This document shows positions 26,335 to 35,238 of a stretch of DNA of 64,000 bases, piece by piece. How positions within the stretch are numbered: the stretch's first letter is position 1; every line of letters begins with the position of its first letter. Source of the stretch: Leptolyngbya boryana PCC 6306 (GTDB lineage: Bacteria; Cyanobacteriota; Cyanobacteriia; Leptolyngbyales; Leptolyngbyaceae); NCBI RefSeq assembly GCF_000353285.1, contig NZ_KB731324.1:4110577-4174576 (forward strand), read 5' to 3'. The notes below the pieces were generated by a model. That model did no database searches. It was not told the DNA's origin and saw only the letters and a list, made by a program, of their open reading frames with translations. The translations under genes were made by a program, and so were the position numbers.

Positions 26335-28062
26335 TTAATACTTCCGCTCTTGTGGCTCGAATTGATTAATCACCACGGGTAGATAGTTAATATCAATGCC
26401 TGCTGCTGAATAGTAAGCTAATGTGTGTTTGAGGAATGCAGCATCGTCTCGCTGCTGATAGTCTTCGCGAAAATGGGAGCCTCGGCTCTCTTTGCGATTG
26501 ATCGCCGAGAACAGAATCATCTCACCGACGACAAAGAGCGATCGCAGTTCCAACGCTTCGATCAATTCCGTGTTCCAGCTTGTTCCCCGATCGTCGAGGC
26601 GAATCTGACTATACTTTTGCTGCAATTCCCGCAGTTGGAGTAATCCAGCTTGCATGACTTCATCAGTCCGGAACACACCGCAATGCTCGGTCATACAGTC
26701 TTGATAAGCTTGGCGAATTTCGTGAATCCGGTACTGTCCAGATTGATTAAATAAGCCTTGAATTTGGGCTTGTGCTTCTGTGATATAGTGATCGGCATTC
26801 AGATCCGGAGCTTTCCGACCTTGGACAAATTTCGCGATCGAGGCTCCGGTTCGCCGCCCATACACGACGCATTCTAACAGCGAGTTACTGCCTAATCGAT
26901 TCGCCCCATGCACCGAGACGCAAGACGTTTCGCCTGCTGCAAAAAATCCATCGACTAGCTCGTCGGCACTCGCTCGAACTCGTCCATCTGTATTGACGGG
27001 AATACCGCCCATGCAATAATGCACCGTTGGGCGAACTGGCATTGGCTCCGTCACTGCATCGACCCCGACTAAGCGATGGGCTTCTTCCCAGCAGAAGGGG
27101 ACGCGACTCATGATTTTCTCTTTGCCCATATGTCGCAAATCGAGATAAACATAAGGCCCACCCGGACTTCCATCGGGTTTAACGCCACGTCCGGCTCGCA
27201 CCTCAGACACGATCGCACGGGAGGTAATATCGCGTGGGGCAAGCTCCATCCGACTCGGAGCGTAGTTTGCCATAAAGCGATCGCCATCGCTGTTAATCAG
27301 ATACGCCCCTTCACCCCGAACAGCTTCAGAAATTAACACCCCAACCGGATACAAACCCGTCGGATGAAACTGAACAAATTCCATGTCTTCGAGCGGCAAT
27401 CCTGCCATCGCAGTCATCGCTAACCCGTCACCTGTCGAAGCGTAATCGTTAGACGTGGTGTTGTAAACCCGTCCATAGCCTCCCGTTGCAAACATCACGG
27501 CTTTGGCGCGAACGACTTCGATATGTCCGCTGAGCAAGTGATACATCACCACCCCTTTCGCCTGACCGTCTTCTAAGATCAGACGCATCACGTACCATTC
27601 TTCGTAGATCTTGACTCCGTACTTCATCAAGTTACAAATCAATTCATGCAAAATCGCATGTCCTGTTTTATCGGCTGCGTAACAGGTGCGATTGTGAGAA
27701 TGTCCGCCGAATGCGCGTTGAGCAATTCGACCATCCGCCAGTCGCGAGAACAGCACGCCCATATGCTCTAGATCGATCACGACATCTGGAGCTTCCTGCG
27801 TCAAAATTGCGACTGCATCCTGGTCAGCTAAATAGTCCGAACCTTTAACAGTATCAAAGGCATGTGCTTCCCAGGAGTCAGTATCATCGACGTTTTTAAG
27901 AGACGCTGCCATGCCACCTTGTGCGGCAACCGAGTGCGATCGAATCGGGTGGGTTTTGGCAACAACGGCGATGCTGAGACTAGGATTGGTGCGGACAATT
28001 TCCAGCGCTGCACGTGATCCAGCCAGCCCGCCCCCAACAATAATGACATCGTGATCAATCAT
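26335..28062 (-). CDS. sdhA: Succinate dehydrogenase/fumarate reductase flavoprotein subunit
   Basis: A 575-residue FAD protein of the SdhA/FrdA family. It has the N-terminal GGGLAGSRAAL Rossmann loop, IRSHSVAAQGGMAASL with the His that binds FAD covalently, GGHSHNRTCYAADKTGH, MEFVQFHPTGL, and the active-site Arg/His region MELAPRDITSRAI and PTVHYCMGGI. It oxidises succinate to fumarate and feeds electrons to the quinone pool, on the membrane. The iron-sulphur subunit gene is not adjacent, as is common in cyanobacteria where these genes are dispersed. Confidence 0.92.
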   Translation of the reverse strand: MIDHDVIIVGGGLAGSRAALEIVRTNPSLSIAVVAKTHPIRSHSVAAQGGMAASLKNVDDTDSWEAHAFDTVKGSDYLADQDAVAILTQEAPDVVIDLEHMGVLFSRLADGRIAQRAFGGHSHNRTCYAADKTGHAILHELICNLMKYGVKIYEEWYVMRLILEDGQAKGVVMYHLLSGHIEVVRAKAVMFATGGYGRVYNTTSNDYASTGDGLAMTAMAGLPLEDMEFVQFHPTGLYPVGVLISEAVRGEGAYLINSDGDRFMANYAPSRMELAPRDITSRAIVSEVRAGRGVKPDGSPGGPYVYLDLRHMGKEKIMSRVPFCWEEAHRLVGVDAVTEPMPVRPTVHYCMGGIPVNTDGRVRASADELVDGFFAAGETSCVSVHGANRLGSNSLLECVVYGRRTGASIAKFVQGRKAPDLNADHYITEAQAQIQGLFNQSGQYRIHEIRQAYQDCMTEHCGVFRTDEVMQAGLLQLRELQQKYSQIRLDDRGTSWNTELIEALELRSLFVVGEMILFSAINRKESRGSHFREDYQQRDDAAFLKHTLAYYSAAGIDINYLPVVINQFEPQERKY

Positions 28063-28117
28063 GGGTCACATTCGGAAAATTCGGCATTTCTCATTGTGAC
28101 TCGAATTTTGGGTTCTG

Positions 28118-28633
28118 CTATTTTTTAAGGGTTCTTTTTACAATCCAAGCGCCCGTTAAAAGCACGATCGCACTCAGTCCGACAGGCAAAACCCAATTCG
28201 TCTGTGGGGTGGTTTGAATCGGAGTTGCAGCGACAGGGCTAGATTGCGGTGCAGTTCCAGCTTGAACTGTCACCTCGTAAGCAAATTGAAATTCATTAAA
28301 GTCGTCTGCTTGCTTAGGAGTGCCGCTGATTTCCAGGGTATAAATTCCCGCTTTTGGAAACGTAATGTCTGCACCTGGAATGCCTTGATATTGCTCGGCT
28401 GAAATAGCTTTTAATTGCGGTTGTTTGAGGATTGTATTCTTAGAGATCACTTTGAGTTGACAGTTACAGCGATCGAGCGGAATGATTTCTCCACCCGCTT
28501 TAGTCAGTGCAAACCAAGCTTGTGAAACTTCACCGACTTTTGGATTATGGTTTGGCTCGATGTGAAAAGTCGCAGCAACATTGCCAGAAGTTTTAATATT
28601 ATGAGCAATTAAATTATCGTTTAGATGCAGCAT
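28118..28633 (-). CDS. Small membrane-anchored beta-domain protein after the TauE/SafE-like gene
   Basis: A 171-residue protein I do not recognise. Residues ~10-120 form a beta-rich, copper-binding-like or FixH/YtkA-like domain (HIEPNHNPKVGEVSQAWFALT, GADITFPKAGIYTLEISG), with a single CxC motif (DRCNCQL). A Pro/Thr-rich linker and a C-terminal transmembrane helix (VLPVGLSAIVLLTGAWIVK) follow, with basic residues at the end. It overlaps the upstream TauE/SafE-like gene by 20 nt, so the pair is co-translated and may share a job in metal or redox handling (inference). Confidence 0.7.
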   Translation of the reverse strand: MLHLNDNLIAHNIKTSGNVAATFHIEPNHNPKVGEVSQAWFALTKAGGEIIPLDRCNCQLKVISKNTILKQPQLKAISAEQYQGIPGADITFPKAGIYTLEISGTPKQADDFNEFQFAYEVTVQAGTAPQSSPVAATPIQTTPQTNWVLPVGLSAIVLLTGAWIVKRTLKK

Positions 28634-29822
28634 AGAACTTTTCTAAAGAGAAGAGCGACCAAAAAATTTGTAGTCGAATCAATAAGACTGTAATCACAAG
28701 AAAGATTAAAATTCCGACTCGGAAGCGATGAATAAAATCAGAGTTAATTTCACCCAGGTAATTCGATCCCGTAAGGCTTGTGTGAATCACAGCGAGAATT
28801 AAGACAGGAATGCTAACGAGATGGATTTTTCGCCATGCCGTGCCTAATTTAGCAACAGCAAAATCGAAACTTGTCAACGCTAGGGGAATCATCAACCCCA
28901 ATGCAATTATCCCTGCCCACATTCCAATTTGTTGATTGGGAAGCAGAAATGCGATCGCATAAATATTCCAGTTAAACGTGTGATCCAAAAAATGTCCCAT
29001 ATGCGCACAGGACAGCACAAATGCACCCACGCCTAACGCTCGCCGATACCGCAACGGAGCCGCCCAAATCCGACTAATCGGTCGCGCAATCAGCGCGACC
29101 ATTAAACAAATTAAAGCAGCATGTCCGGTGTAGTCCACCATATCGCTACTTCTAAACAAGGTCAAAAGACCGATCGTCAAAGTTATCCAACCCGCTAATT
29201 TAAACAGTTGACTTCGGCGATCGCGACTCAATGCCCCCGCAAATAATCCAGTGCTAATCATCATTGGCGCAGTTCCTCCGCCAAATGCCAGCATCGTCAG
29301 TGCGCCTTGTAAGGCATTGCCAGTTTCTGCGGCTTTAATCTGTGCCGCATAGAGAAATCCGCAGGGAATCAGCCCCCAAACTAGACCAAGGATTGCCGGA
29401 GTCCACCATTTTCGCGATCGTGAAAAGTCGCCCAAGCGTTGACTCAAGCGATCGTGCAATTTTCCCTGAATTGGATGCAGAATCGGAACTTGCGGCAGCC
29501 AAGTTGGATTGATATTCGCAAGACCAAACCAAATGAGCAGTAACCCGGTCACGATCGCGAGTCCTCGTCTCAAGGCACTATCAATCCCAGCCAGTTGTCC
29601 ACCCGCGATCAGCACCGATCCAAGCGCCCCGATCGCGGCTCCGACTAGGGTGTAGCTCATCACCCGTCCAGCATTCAAGAGAAGATTGAATCTCAATTGC
29701 GCAAAGCGAGAAGTGCGATCGTTCGACAGCGAGAATGCAACGGTAAGCGGACTACACATGCCCAGACAATGCCCGAAGCTGCCCAAAAACCCAACACTAG
29801 CCATTAACAAGAGATCTAACAT
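28614..29822 (-). CDS. TauE/SafE-type (UreH/DsbD-like) membrane protein with ferric-reductase-like tail
   Basis: A 402-residue polytopic protein. The N-terminal half has the CxxxC-bearing motif GHCLGMCSPLTVAF and PCGFLYAAQ, as in the UreH/SafE/DsbD transmembrane family that moves metals or reducing power. The C-terminal ~150 residues contain five helices with spaced His residues (CAHMGHFLDHTFNW, and KIHLVSIPVLILAVIHTSL), resembling ferric-reductase-like or MsrQ-type heme b domains. The fusion suggests electron transfer across the membrane linked to metal handling. The downstream gene overlaps it. Confidence 0.75.
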   Translation of the reverse strand: MLDLLLMASVGFLGSFGHCLGMCSPLTVAFSLSNDRTSRFAQLRFNLLLNAGRVMSYTLVGAAIGALGSVLIAGGQLAGIDSALRRGLAIVTGLLLIWFGLANINPTWLPQVPILHPIQGKLHDRLSQRLGDFSRSRKWWTPAILGLVWGLIPCGFLYAAQIKAAETGNALQGALTMLAFGGGTAPMMISTGLFAGALSRDRRSQLFKLAGWITLTIGLLTLFRSSDMVDYTGHAALICLMVALIARPISRIWAAPLRYRRALGVGAFVLSCAHMGHFLDHTFNWNIYAIAFLLPNQQIGMWAGIIALGLMIPLALTSFDFAVAKLGTAWRKIHLVSIPVLILAVIHTSLTGSNYLGEINSDFIHRFRVGILIFLVITVLLIRLQIFWSLFSLEKFYAASKR

Positions 29823-30091
29823 CCTCCAATGCTATCGCGATTTGAAATCGGGTTGGGTACTTGTGTTTTGGATTTTAGCGTTTGGAGCGAGGGGATATTA
29901 CAGGTGTAGGTTTGTGATGAAGAGGTCAGTGCAGACTGATCTGGCTCGATAATGAAGGTCGTCCATCTTGGAGCGAAGGACGCTACGAGGCTCCTCCTTG
30001 AAACAATGGAACTGCATCCCAACAAGACCGTGAAGCAACTGCCGCATGGGGAGTGGCTATCGCAATCGCAGGTTGGTGATCATGGGTTTAA

Positions 30092-30334
30092 TTAATTTGG
30101 ATTCAGGCGTTTCATCACCCAGCTACTTAATCCACTAATTAATGCGCCTGCCATCAAAATTCCTAACGCAGGTTGAACCACTGGAGTCCAGAGTGAAAGC
30201 CAAAGATTCAGCCCCAAAGGAAACTTTGCCGCATTGCCAATGAGCGCGATCGCGAACCAGCCAAAACACAGCAGCACAAAAAATAAATTCAGCATCAAGG
30301 CTGTATTCAGCCACTTAAAAACCGTTTCTTTCAT
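30092..30334 (-). CDS. Small two-helix membrane protein
   Basis: About 80 residues from ATG 30334 (MKETVFKWLNTALM); the frame runs up to 30346. Two hydrophobic helices (LNLFFVLLCFGWFAIALIG and VVQPALGILMAGALISGL) are joined by a short loop. No known motif. Alone on the minus strand between longer genes; probably a real but uncharacterised cyanobacterial protein. Confidence 0.6.
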   Translation of the reverse strand: MKETVFKWLNTALMLNLFFVLLCFGWFAIALIGNAAKFPLGLNLWLSLWTPVVQPALGILMAGALISGLSSWVMKRLNPN

Positions 30335-30430
30335 CACCCAACACAATGCATCAGCGATTCTAACCCTAACAAAAATCGGGTTGAAACTGAAGATAGCTCA
30401 ACCCGATCGCACATTAAAAAAGTCAATACA

Positions 30431-30637
30431 TTAGAGTTCATGAACCGATGGGAAATCCTTCTCGCGTGAAATTTGCAGATTCTCAGGATCGACGTAATGG
30501 CATACCGCATCATTCAAACAAATTACCGCCCAACCCGACTGGTGCATTTCCACTAATTGATATCCCGAAGCATGTTGTACGAAATAGCCTTTGTGATTGC
30601 GCGTTCCAGGTTTGACACCGACTCGATCGATAGACAT
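30431..30637 (-). CDS. Conserved small soluble protein of unknown function
   Basis: A 68-residue protein with a compact beta-like composition: GVKPGTRNHKGYFVQHASGYQ, GWAVICLNDAVCHYVDPENL. No signal peptide. The start ATG is preceded by AAGGAGCGG, a good ribosome site. I do not recognise a family. Confidence 0.65.
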   Translation of the reverse strand: MSIDRVGVKPGTRNHKGYFVQHASGYQLVEMHQSGWAVICLNDAVCHYVDPENLQISREKDFPSVHEL

Positions 30638-30980
30638 GGTAATCCGCTCCTTAAGCTACAAGAAAATCGTCGATCGACACCCTAAAAAGCAATGAGAAAA
30701 CGTGAGTTTAGTCTGCTAAACTAAACTCGCACACTGCGAAATAAAGCACGCAAGTTAATCTTTGACTTGCTCTCTGAAGTGACGAAAAGACTGTAAAAGA
30801 CGAGGTATTTAACCTCGTCTTCAAATACTATCACTGTCTTTCTAAGTTTTCTATTAACTTATTTATGTTTGTATTACAACGATTAAAGTAATCTGTAGAT
30901 TTTCAACTCAAAAATGCGACGAAATCGTTGCATTTATTCTGATGTTTGTAAATGCTCATTTACGAGCGCACAATTTCAAT
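30638..30980. other. Gene-free stretch with two hairpins
   Basis: No coding frame is convincing here. An 8-bp perfect hairpin GAGTTTAG/CTAAACTC lies at 30704-30728, and AGACGAGG/CCTCGTCT at 30798-30820 with a 7-nt loop; the latter is followed by TTTT on the minus strand and may back up the terminator at 30981-31010. Confidence 0.5.
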
Positions 30981-31010
30981 AAAAAAGAGCCAGAATTCAC
31001 GTCTGACTCT
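30981..31010 (-). terminator. Rho-independent terminator after the TPR-like gene
   Basis: On the minus strand, arms 31002-31010 and 30986-30994 form a 9-bp stem with one G-U pair around a 7-nt loop, followed by six T residues. It lies 29 nt beyond the stop codon at 31039. Confidence 0.9.
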
Positions 31011-31038
31011 ACAAGAATGTGAAGAAAATTGAAGTAAA

Positions 31039-31461
31039 TTAAGACTCAAATAGCCAGGCTTTGACGCGTTCCATACTTTTCCAACCTGGTTTTCTGGTCA
31101 ATCCATCTTCAATATTTTGCTGAACTTCTTCGCGCAATTCTTCTACAGCAAAAACCAATTGCTGCGCCATTTCAACATGAGGTCTCACCCCAGGTTTAGA
31201 CAAGTCCAACATTGCTAAGACTAAATTAATTCGAGCTTGAGCATCTTGTGGCACAAGTTTCACCGCTTTTTGCGCCGCAGGGAACGCTAAAGCGGGTTTA
31301 TCTGCCAAAAGATAGAGCCATGCCAAGCAAGTCCAAGCTGCGCCCGTTTTACGAGAGCGATCGCAGATTTCTTTAAATACGGGAATCAACGTTTCAGGAG
31401 ATTCCCCCGCTTTGTAGCGCTCTAATCCTTCATCGAAAAGGGTTTCAACCGTTTGAGTCAT
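31039..31461 (-). CDS. TPR-like small protein
   Basis: A 140-residue helical protein with tetratricopeptide-like helices (AAWTCLAWLYLLADKPALAFPAAQKAVKLVPQDAQARIN). It sits 72 nt downstream of the Fe-S carrier gene on the same strand, so the two may be co-transcribed and a link to Fe-S assembly is possible (inference). A strong terminator follows. No enzyme motif is seen. Confidence 0.75.
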   Translation of the reverse strand: MTQTVETLFDEGLERYKAGESPETLIPVFKEICDRSRKTGAAWTCLAWLYLLADKPALAFPAAQKAVKLVPQDAQARINLVLAMLDLSKPGVRPHVEMAQQLVFAVEELREEVQQNIEDGLTRKPGWKSMERVKAWLFES

Positions 31462-31533
31462 GACAATTTACAACCAATAACAAAGTGGTTAGCAGCATTG
31501 CCACTAACCCCTAAGATCTAACAATTTATTAGT

Positions 31534-31896
31534 TTAAGCTGAGAATGATTTGCCGCAACCACAAGTTTGGTCAGCGTTGGGATTCGTAAATTGGAAGCCA
31601 CCCCCAATCAAGGCAGTGCTGTAATCCAATTGCAATCCATATAAATAGAGCAGACTTTTTGGATCACAGACGACTTTGAAGCCATCGTAATCGTAAACGT
31701 GATCGTCGTCTCGAATATTGCTGGGATCTTCAAAGTCCATTGTGTAGGACATGCCAGAACAGCCACCGCCCCGCACACCTACGCGCAGGCAAAGATCTTT
31801 TCCTTGCTGTTCTCGAAGCGTGAGGACATGTTTAAGTGCGGCATCGGTCATCAGAATGCCGCGTTGGGGAGTTTTGGTTTCAGTTGCTTGTGTCAT
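31534..31896 (-). CDS. Iron-sulphur cluster carrier (IscA/SufA type)
   Basis: A 120-residue A-type carrier. The three cluster-binding cysteines are present: one in [12 protein letters not shown] and two in the C-terminal TCGCGKSF. The body reads [14 protein letters not shown] ... [10 protein letters not shown] ... [27 protein letters not shown], as in the family. It takes Fe-S clusters from scaffolds to target proteins, in photosynthetic organisms including the photosystem I route. I chose ATG 31896 rather than 31992 because homology begins there and the upstream frame is low-complexity. Confidence 0.93.
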   Translation of the reverse strand: MTQATETKTPQRGILMTDAALKHVLTLREQQGKDLCLRVGVRGGGCSGMSYTMDFEDPSNIRDDDHVYDYDGFKVVCDPKSLLYLYGLQLDYSTALIGGGFQFTNPNADQTCGCGKSFSA

Positions 31897-32085
31897 GAGA
31901 AATGCGATCGCTCCTGTAGAAAGGTGGAGAGGTGAAGTCCTTTGACCATTCACTTTCATCTTAGCAACTCTATGCCCGACGCGCCTTGGCAATAAACATT
32001 GCGGAACCTTAAGCGAATCGGTGCTGAGACAAGAGGAACAGACTAAGATAAAATCTACTGCTTCACCGTGTTCACTGGTTTGGTT

Positions 32086-33705
32086 ATGACTGGTCTCAAC
32101 CCCTCTACTTATCGTCGGCTGTTAGAGTTACCCCAAATCCAATCGGTGTGGGAAGGCGATCGCCGTGCGCTCTCGTCTGGTGTGCCGATCGAGGCAAATT
32201 GGTCTGATTCCAGTACACCCAGTGATGGCGAATGTATTCTCTGGGTGGATGGCTCGCAAGGGGTCGTCAGAGCGATGGATGTCGTGCCGCCAGAGACCGG
32301 ACATGAAGCGATCGTCCGAACGTTGTTGCGGGCAATGGAACATCCGCATAGTCCAGCCAAGCCTGCCCGACCGCAGAAAATTGTCGTGCGCGATCGCGAA
32401 ATCCTCTTCTATTTAAGAGGTGTGCTTCAAGATCTCGACATCGCACTTGATTACGTTCCCGATTTGCCATTAATTGATGAGATTTTTCGCGGTTTTCAGG
32501 ATGCAACGAATTCTCGTCCGCCCTCTATTCCACCCGAATTTGCCGAGGAATTGTTAGCGAAAGCAGATGTGATCTGGGAAGACGCGCCTTGGTCAGTCTT
32601 GCCCGACCATAAAATCATTGAAATTGAGTTAAATCGATGGGATTTGGGCTGCGTCTATGCCTCAGTCATGGGCATGTTGGGCATGGAGTATGGAATTTTG
32701 CTCTATCGATCGCTCGATTCTCTGCGCCAATTTCGTCAGCGTGTGCTTTCTAACGATTCGATGGAGCGGATGGAAGAGGCATTTTTAGCCCAGGATTGTT
32801 TGTTTCTCACCTATGAAACCGAGGATGAAGACGATTTTGAGGACGAAGACGATTTAGATTTAGATCGCTTTGAGCCAATCTTGCAGCCTGTGTTTGGCAA
32901 TTTACATCCTTTAGAAGGCATTCGATCGTTTCTTTACGATGAAGAAGCGATGGCATTCATCACCGTTTTAGAAGCGCTGCATCGGTTTTTGAAACAGCAT
33001 CGCCGGAAGTTGATGAACGAGGATTTCCCGGCGCTCAGCAGCAAATTTAAAATTCCCGCTCCTGATGGCGAGACAATTTCAGTCAAAGTGACAACGCTGC
33101 CAGAGGTTGCAGAAGAACTGTATGGAATGGTCGAGGACGAAGACGAGGATCTGAGCGCAATGCCAATCATTCGCGATGATCTCGTTCCTGAAAATTCGTT
33201 TCTCAGCTTAGGCGTTGTGCCGTGGGACATGGTGGAAATGATGCGATTGTCGGTTCAGCATTTCCAACTTGAAGCGCCAACTCAAGCCGGGGAAGGATTG
33301 CCGATTATTTTGATCCAAACGTCGCGTCCCAAAGCGAAACAGATGATCGAGGAAATTGAAGCCGCAGGTGGCTTGAACGGAATTTGCTTTAATCCTGGCT
33401 CTGATCCCTTTGTGGACGATCGCTATGATTTAGGGTTGCTGCAAACGCAGAATCAGGAACTTCATTTATTCGGCGAGTTTGAAGAAGACGATCCCACGCA
33501 CGCCCAAGCCCGGAAAAAATGGGATCAGCGATGTAAGAAAACCAAGGGAATTTGTGGCTTGCTGATTGCTAAAGGTTTGACCGGAGGCAGCCGGGGCAAT
33601 CCAGGGCTAAAAGACATGATGGCGCTCTATGAAGTGCGATCGCTGACCTCAGAAGATCTCGGCTTAGGTACGTTAGAACGCAAATTTGCAATTGATGGAT
33701 TCTAA
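32086..33705 (+). CDS. DUF6930/DUF7309-like conserved cyanobacterial protein
   Basis: About 539 residues from ATG 32086. The pattern ([40 protein letters not shown] ... [27 protein letters not shown]) is shared by a family of uncharacterised cyanobacterial proteins annotated with DUF6930. A central acidic run (residues near 253-268, Glu/Asp rich) and no membrane helix are seen. No catalytic motif. It overlaps or abuts the following Uma2 gene within 5 nt, suggesting co-transcription. Confidence 0.8.
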   Translation: MTGLNPSTYRRLLELPQIQSVWEGDRRALSSGVPIEANWSDSSTPSDGECILWVDGSQGVVRAMDVVPPETGHEAIVRTLLRAMEHPHSPAKPARPQKIVVRDREILFYLRGVLQDLDIALDYVPDLPLIDEIFRGFQDATNSRPPSIPPEFAEELLAKADVIWEDAPWSVLPDHKIIEIELNRWDLGCVYASVMGMLGMEYGILLYRSLDSLRQFRQRVLSNDSMERMEEAFLAQDCLFLTYETEDEDDFEDEDDLDLDRFEPILQPVFGNLHPLEGIRSFLYDEEAMAFITVLEALHRFLKQHRRKLMNEDFPALSSKFKIPAPDGETISVKVTTLPEVAEELYGMVEDEDEDLSAMPIIRDDLVPENSFLSLGVVPWDMVEMMRLSVQHFQLEAPTQAGEGLPIILIQTSRPKAKQMIEEIEAAGGLNGICFNPGSDPFVDDRYDLGLLQTQNQELHLFGEFEEDDPTHAQARKKWDQRCKKTKGICGLLIAKGLTGGSRGNPGLKDMMALYEVRSLTSEDLGLGTLERKFAIDGF

Positions 33706-33709
33706 ACTT

Positions 33710-34501
33710 ATGGTTTCTGACATCAAAGCAGACCTAACTTACCCGGAAAGCGACGGCAAGCCAATGTCGGATAATACCAAGCAGTTTGAATGGATTGTTT
33801 TGATCAAAAAGAATCTCGATCTTCTATTTCAGAACTACCCGAATATTTTTGTTGCAGGCGATTTGCTCTGGTATCCAGTCGAAGGCAAAGCCAATATTCG
33901 AGTTGCACCGGATGCGATGGTTGTTTTTGGCAGACCGAAAGGTGATCCGTTTGGAGTCAAAGGGGCAGCACGGGGCGCTTATGTCCAGCACCGAGAAGGC
34001 AACATTCCGCCTCAAGTGGTGTTCGAGATTTTGTCTCCAAGCAACACACAGAAGGAGATGGATCAAAAATTATTGTTCTACGATCGCTATGGAGTTGAAG
34101 AATACTATCTCTACGATCCAGACACAAACCGATTGCGCGGTTGGCTCAGAACTGATATTTCGCTTGAAGAGATTGACGATTTTCCAAATTATGTCAGTCC
34201 TCGTTTAGGGATTTGGTTTGATGTCACGGTCAATCCGATGCAGATTTACCGCCCAAATGGTGAAAAGTTCTTAAGTTATGACGAACTCGATCGAGAACTT
34301 CAACAGGTTCGGCAACAGGCAGAACAAGCTCAGCAACAGGCAGAACAAGCTCAGCAACAGGCAGAACAAGCTCAGCAACAGGCAGAACAAGCTCAGCAAC
34401 AGGCAGAACAAGCTCAGCAACAGGCAGAACAAGCTCAGCAACGAGCGAATCAACTCGCGGAACGATTGCGGCAGATGGGAGTTGACCCGGATCAGCTTTA
34501 A
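33710..34501 (+). CDS. Uma2/DUF820-type PD-(D/E)xK nuclease-like protein with Gln-rich tail
   Basis: About 263 residues; start at 33710 (33695 is an alternative). The domain of ~190 residues matches Uma2/DUF820: DIKADLTYPESDGKPM, VAPDAMVVFGRPKGD, QVVFEILSPSNTQKEMDQKLLFYDRYGVEEYYLYDPD. Asp, Glu and Lys residues in these blocks form the predicted nuclease site. The tail is a coiled-coil made of six copies of QQAEQAQ, coded by the perfect 21-bp repeat, followed by QRANQLAERLRQMGVDPDQL. Uma2 proteins are very numerous in cyanobacteria, with unclear cellular roles. Confidence 0.9.
   Translation: MVSDIKADLTYPESDGKPMSDNTKQFEWIVLIKKNLDLLFQNYPNIFVAGDLLWYPVEGKANIRVAPDAMVVFGRPKGDPFGVKGAARGAYVQHREGNIPPQVVFEILSPSNTQKEMDQKLLFYDRYGVEEYYLYDPDTNRLRGWLRTDISLEEIDDFPNYVSPRLGIWFDVTVNPMQIYRPNGEKFLSYDELDRELQQVRQQAEQAQQQAEQAQQQAEQAQQQAEQAQQQAEQAQQQAEQAQQRANQLAERLRQMGVDPDQL
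34313..34438 (+). repeat. Six tandem 21-bp repeats inside the Uma2 gene
   Basis: Six perfect tandem copies of CAACAGGCAGAACAAGCTCAG code QQAEQAQ heptads. The perfect identity points to recent expansion by slippage; copy number is a multiple of one heptad so the frame is kept. Confidence 0.97.
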
Positions 34502-34925
34502 GAAGAGAGCTACTCGTCAACTGCATTTATTTTTCCGAGTAAGGAGATAGGAAATCGATCGCTGATTTGCCAATAAATTTTGCGCCGAGCTTGTCTCACG
34601 TGAGACTGAAACCTTGAGAATCAAGATCGCGCTCGATCGCTGATGAATATTGCAAAATCGTTAAACTTCAGCAACGTTTGATCAGGAAATCTGATTTTTT
34701 GGGTACAAATACTCAGCTAAAACTGAAAAAATAGAAAAAAGTTCCTAAAATCCATACAAATTAGTCGTTTCGGACGTTCACTTTTTTGAAACAGACTATA
34801 GAATGAGCAATTGAAATTTCGAGAGAATCGGAGTTTCAGCCGATCTGAATTCGATCTTCGGCATTCGACAAAACAGTCTCATTTGAGACAAACAAAACAT
34901 TCATCACTCTCTGAGGAGAAAGGCT
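34502..34925 (+). promoter_or_regulatory. Upstream region of HU with two matching palindromes
   Basis: A 424-nt gene-free stretch before HU. It holds GTCTCA-CG-TGAGAC at 34593-34606 and GTCTCA-TT-TGAGAC at 34876-34889, 283 bp apart, the same half-sites around a 2-bp spacer. The second copy lies 37 bp before the HU start codon and overlaps the likely leader. This fits binding sites for a dimeric repressor. AT-rich sequence between them may hold the promoter, but I see no clear -35/-10 pair. Confidence 0.55.
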
Positions 34926-35204
34926 ATGAACAAAGGTGAACTCGTTGATGCAGTGGCAGAAAAAGCAAGTGTCACGAAAAAGCAAGCTGATGCAGTCTTG
35001 TCCGCAGCGATCGAAACGATCGTTGAGGCAGTTTCGTCAGGTGATAAAGTGACCTTGGTTGGTTTTGGCTCGTTTGAATCCCGCGAACGGAAAGCGCGCG
35101 AAGGACGTAACCCCAAAACTGGCGATAAGATGGAAATCCCTGCAACTCGCGTGCCTGCATTTTCGGCAGGTAAACTGTTCAAAGAAAAAGTTGCTCCGGA
35201 ATAA
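34926..35204 (+). CDS. hup: DNA-binding protein HU
   Basis: A 92-residue histone-like protein: MNKGELVDAVAEKASVTKKQAD, VTLVGFGSFESRERKAREGRNPKTGDKMEIPA and the C-terminus VPAFSAGKLFKEKV. HU bends and compacts DNA as a dimer in the nucleoid. The start has a strong ribosome site, GAGGAGAAAGGCT just upstream. It is preceded by the palindromes at 34593 and 34876. Confidence 0.98.
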   Translation: MNKGELVDAVAEKASVTKKQADAVLSAAIETIVEAVSSGDKVTLVGFGSFESRERKAREGRNPKTGDKMEIPATRVPAFSAGKLFKEKVAPE

Positions 35205-35238
35205 ATTTCAATCCGATAGAAACAGGCAGGTAAAATCA

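Noticed and set aside
34313-34438. Repeat array as a CRISPR
   Set aside because: The copies are directly adjacent with no spacers and lie in frame within a gene.
34230-34526. Open frames on the minus strand across the 21-bp repeats (LLSLFCL-type and PVAELVL-type)
   Set aside because: They arise because the repeat has no stops in other frames; the Uma2 domain gene on the plus strand explains the region.
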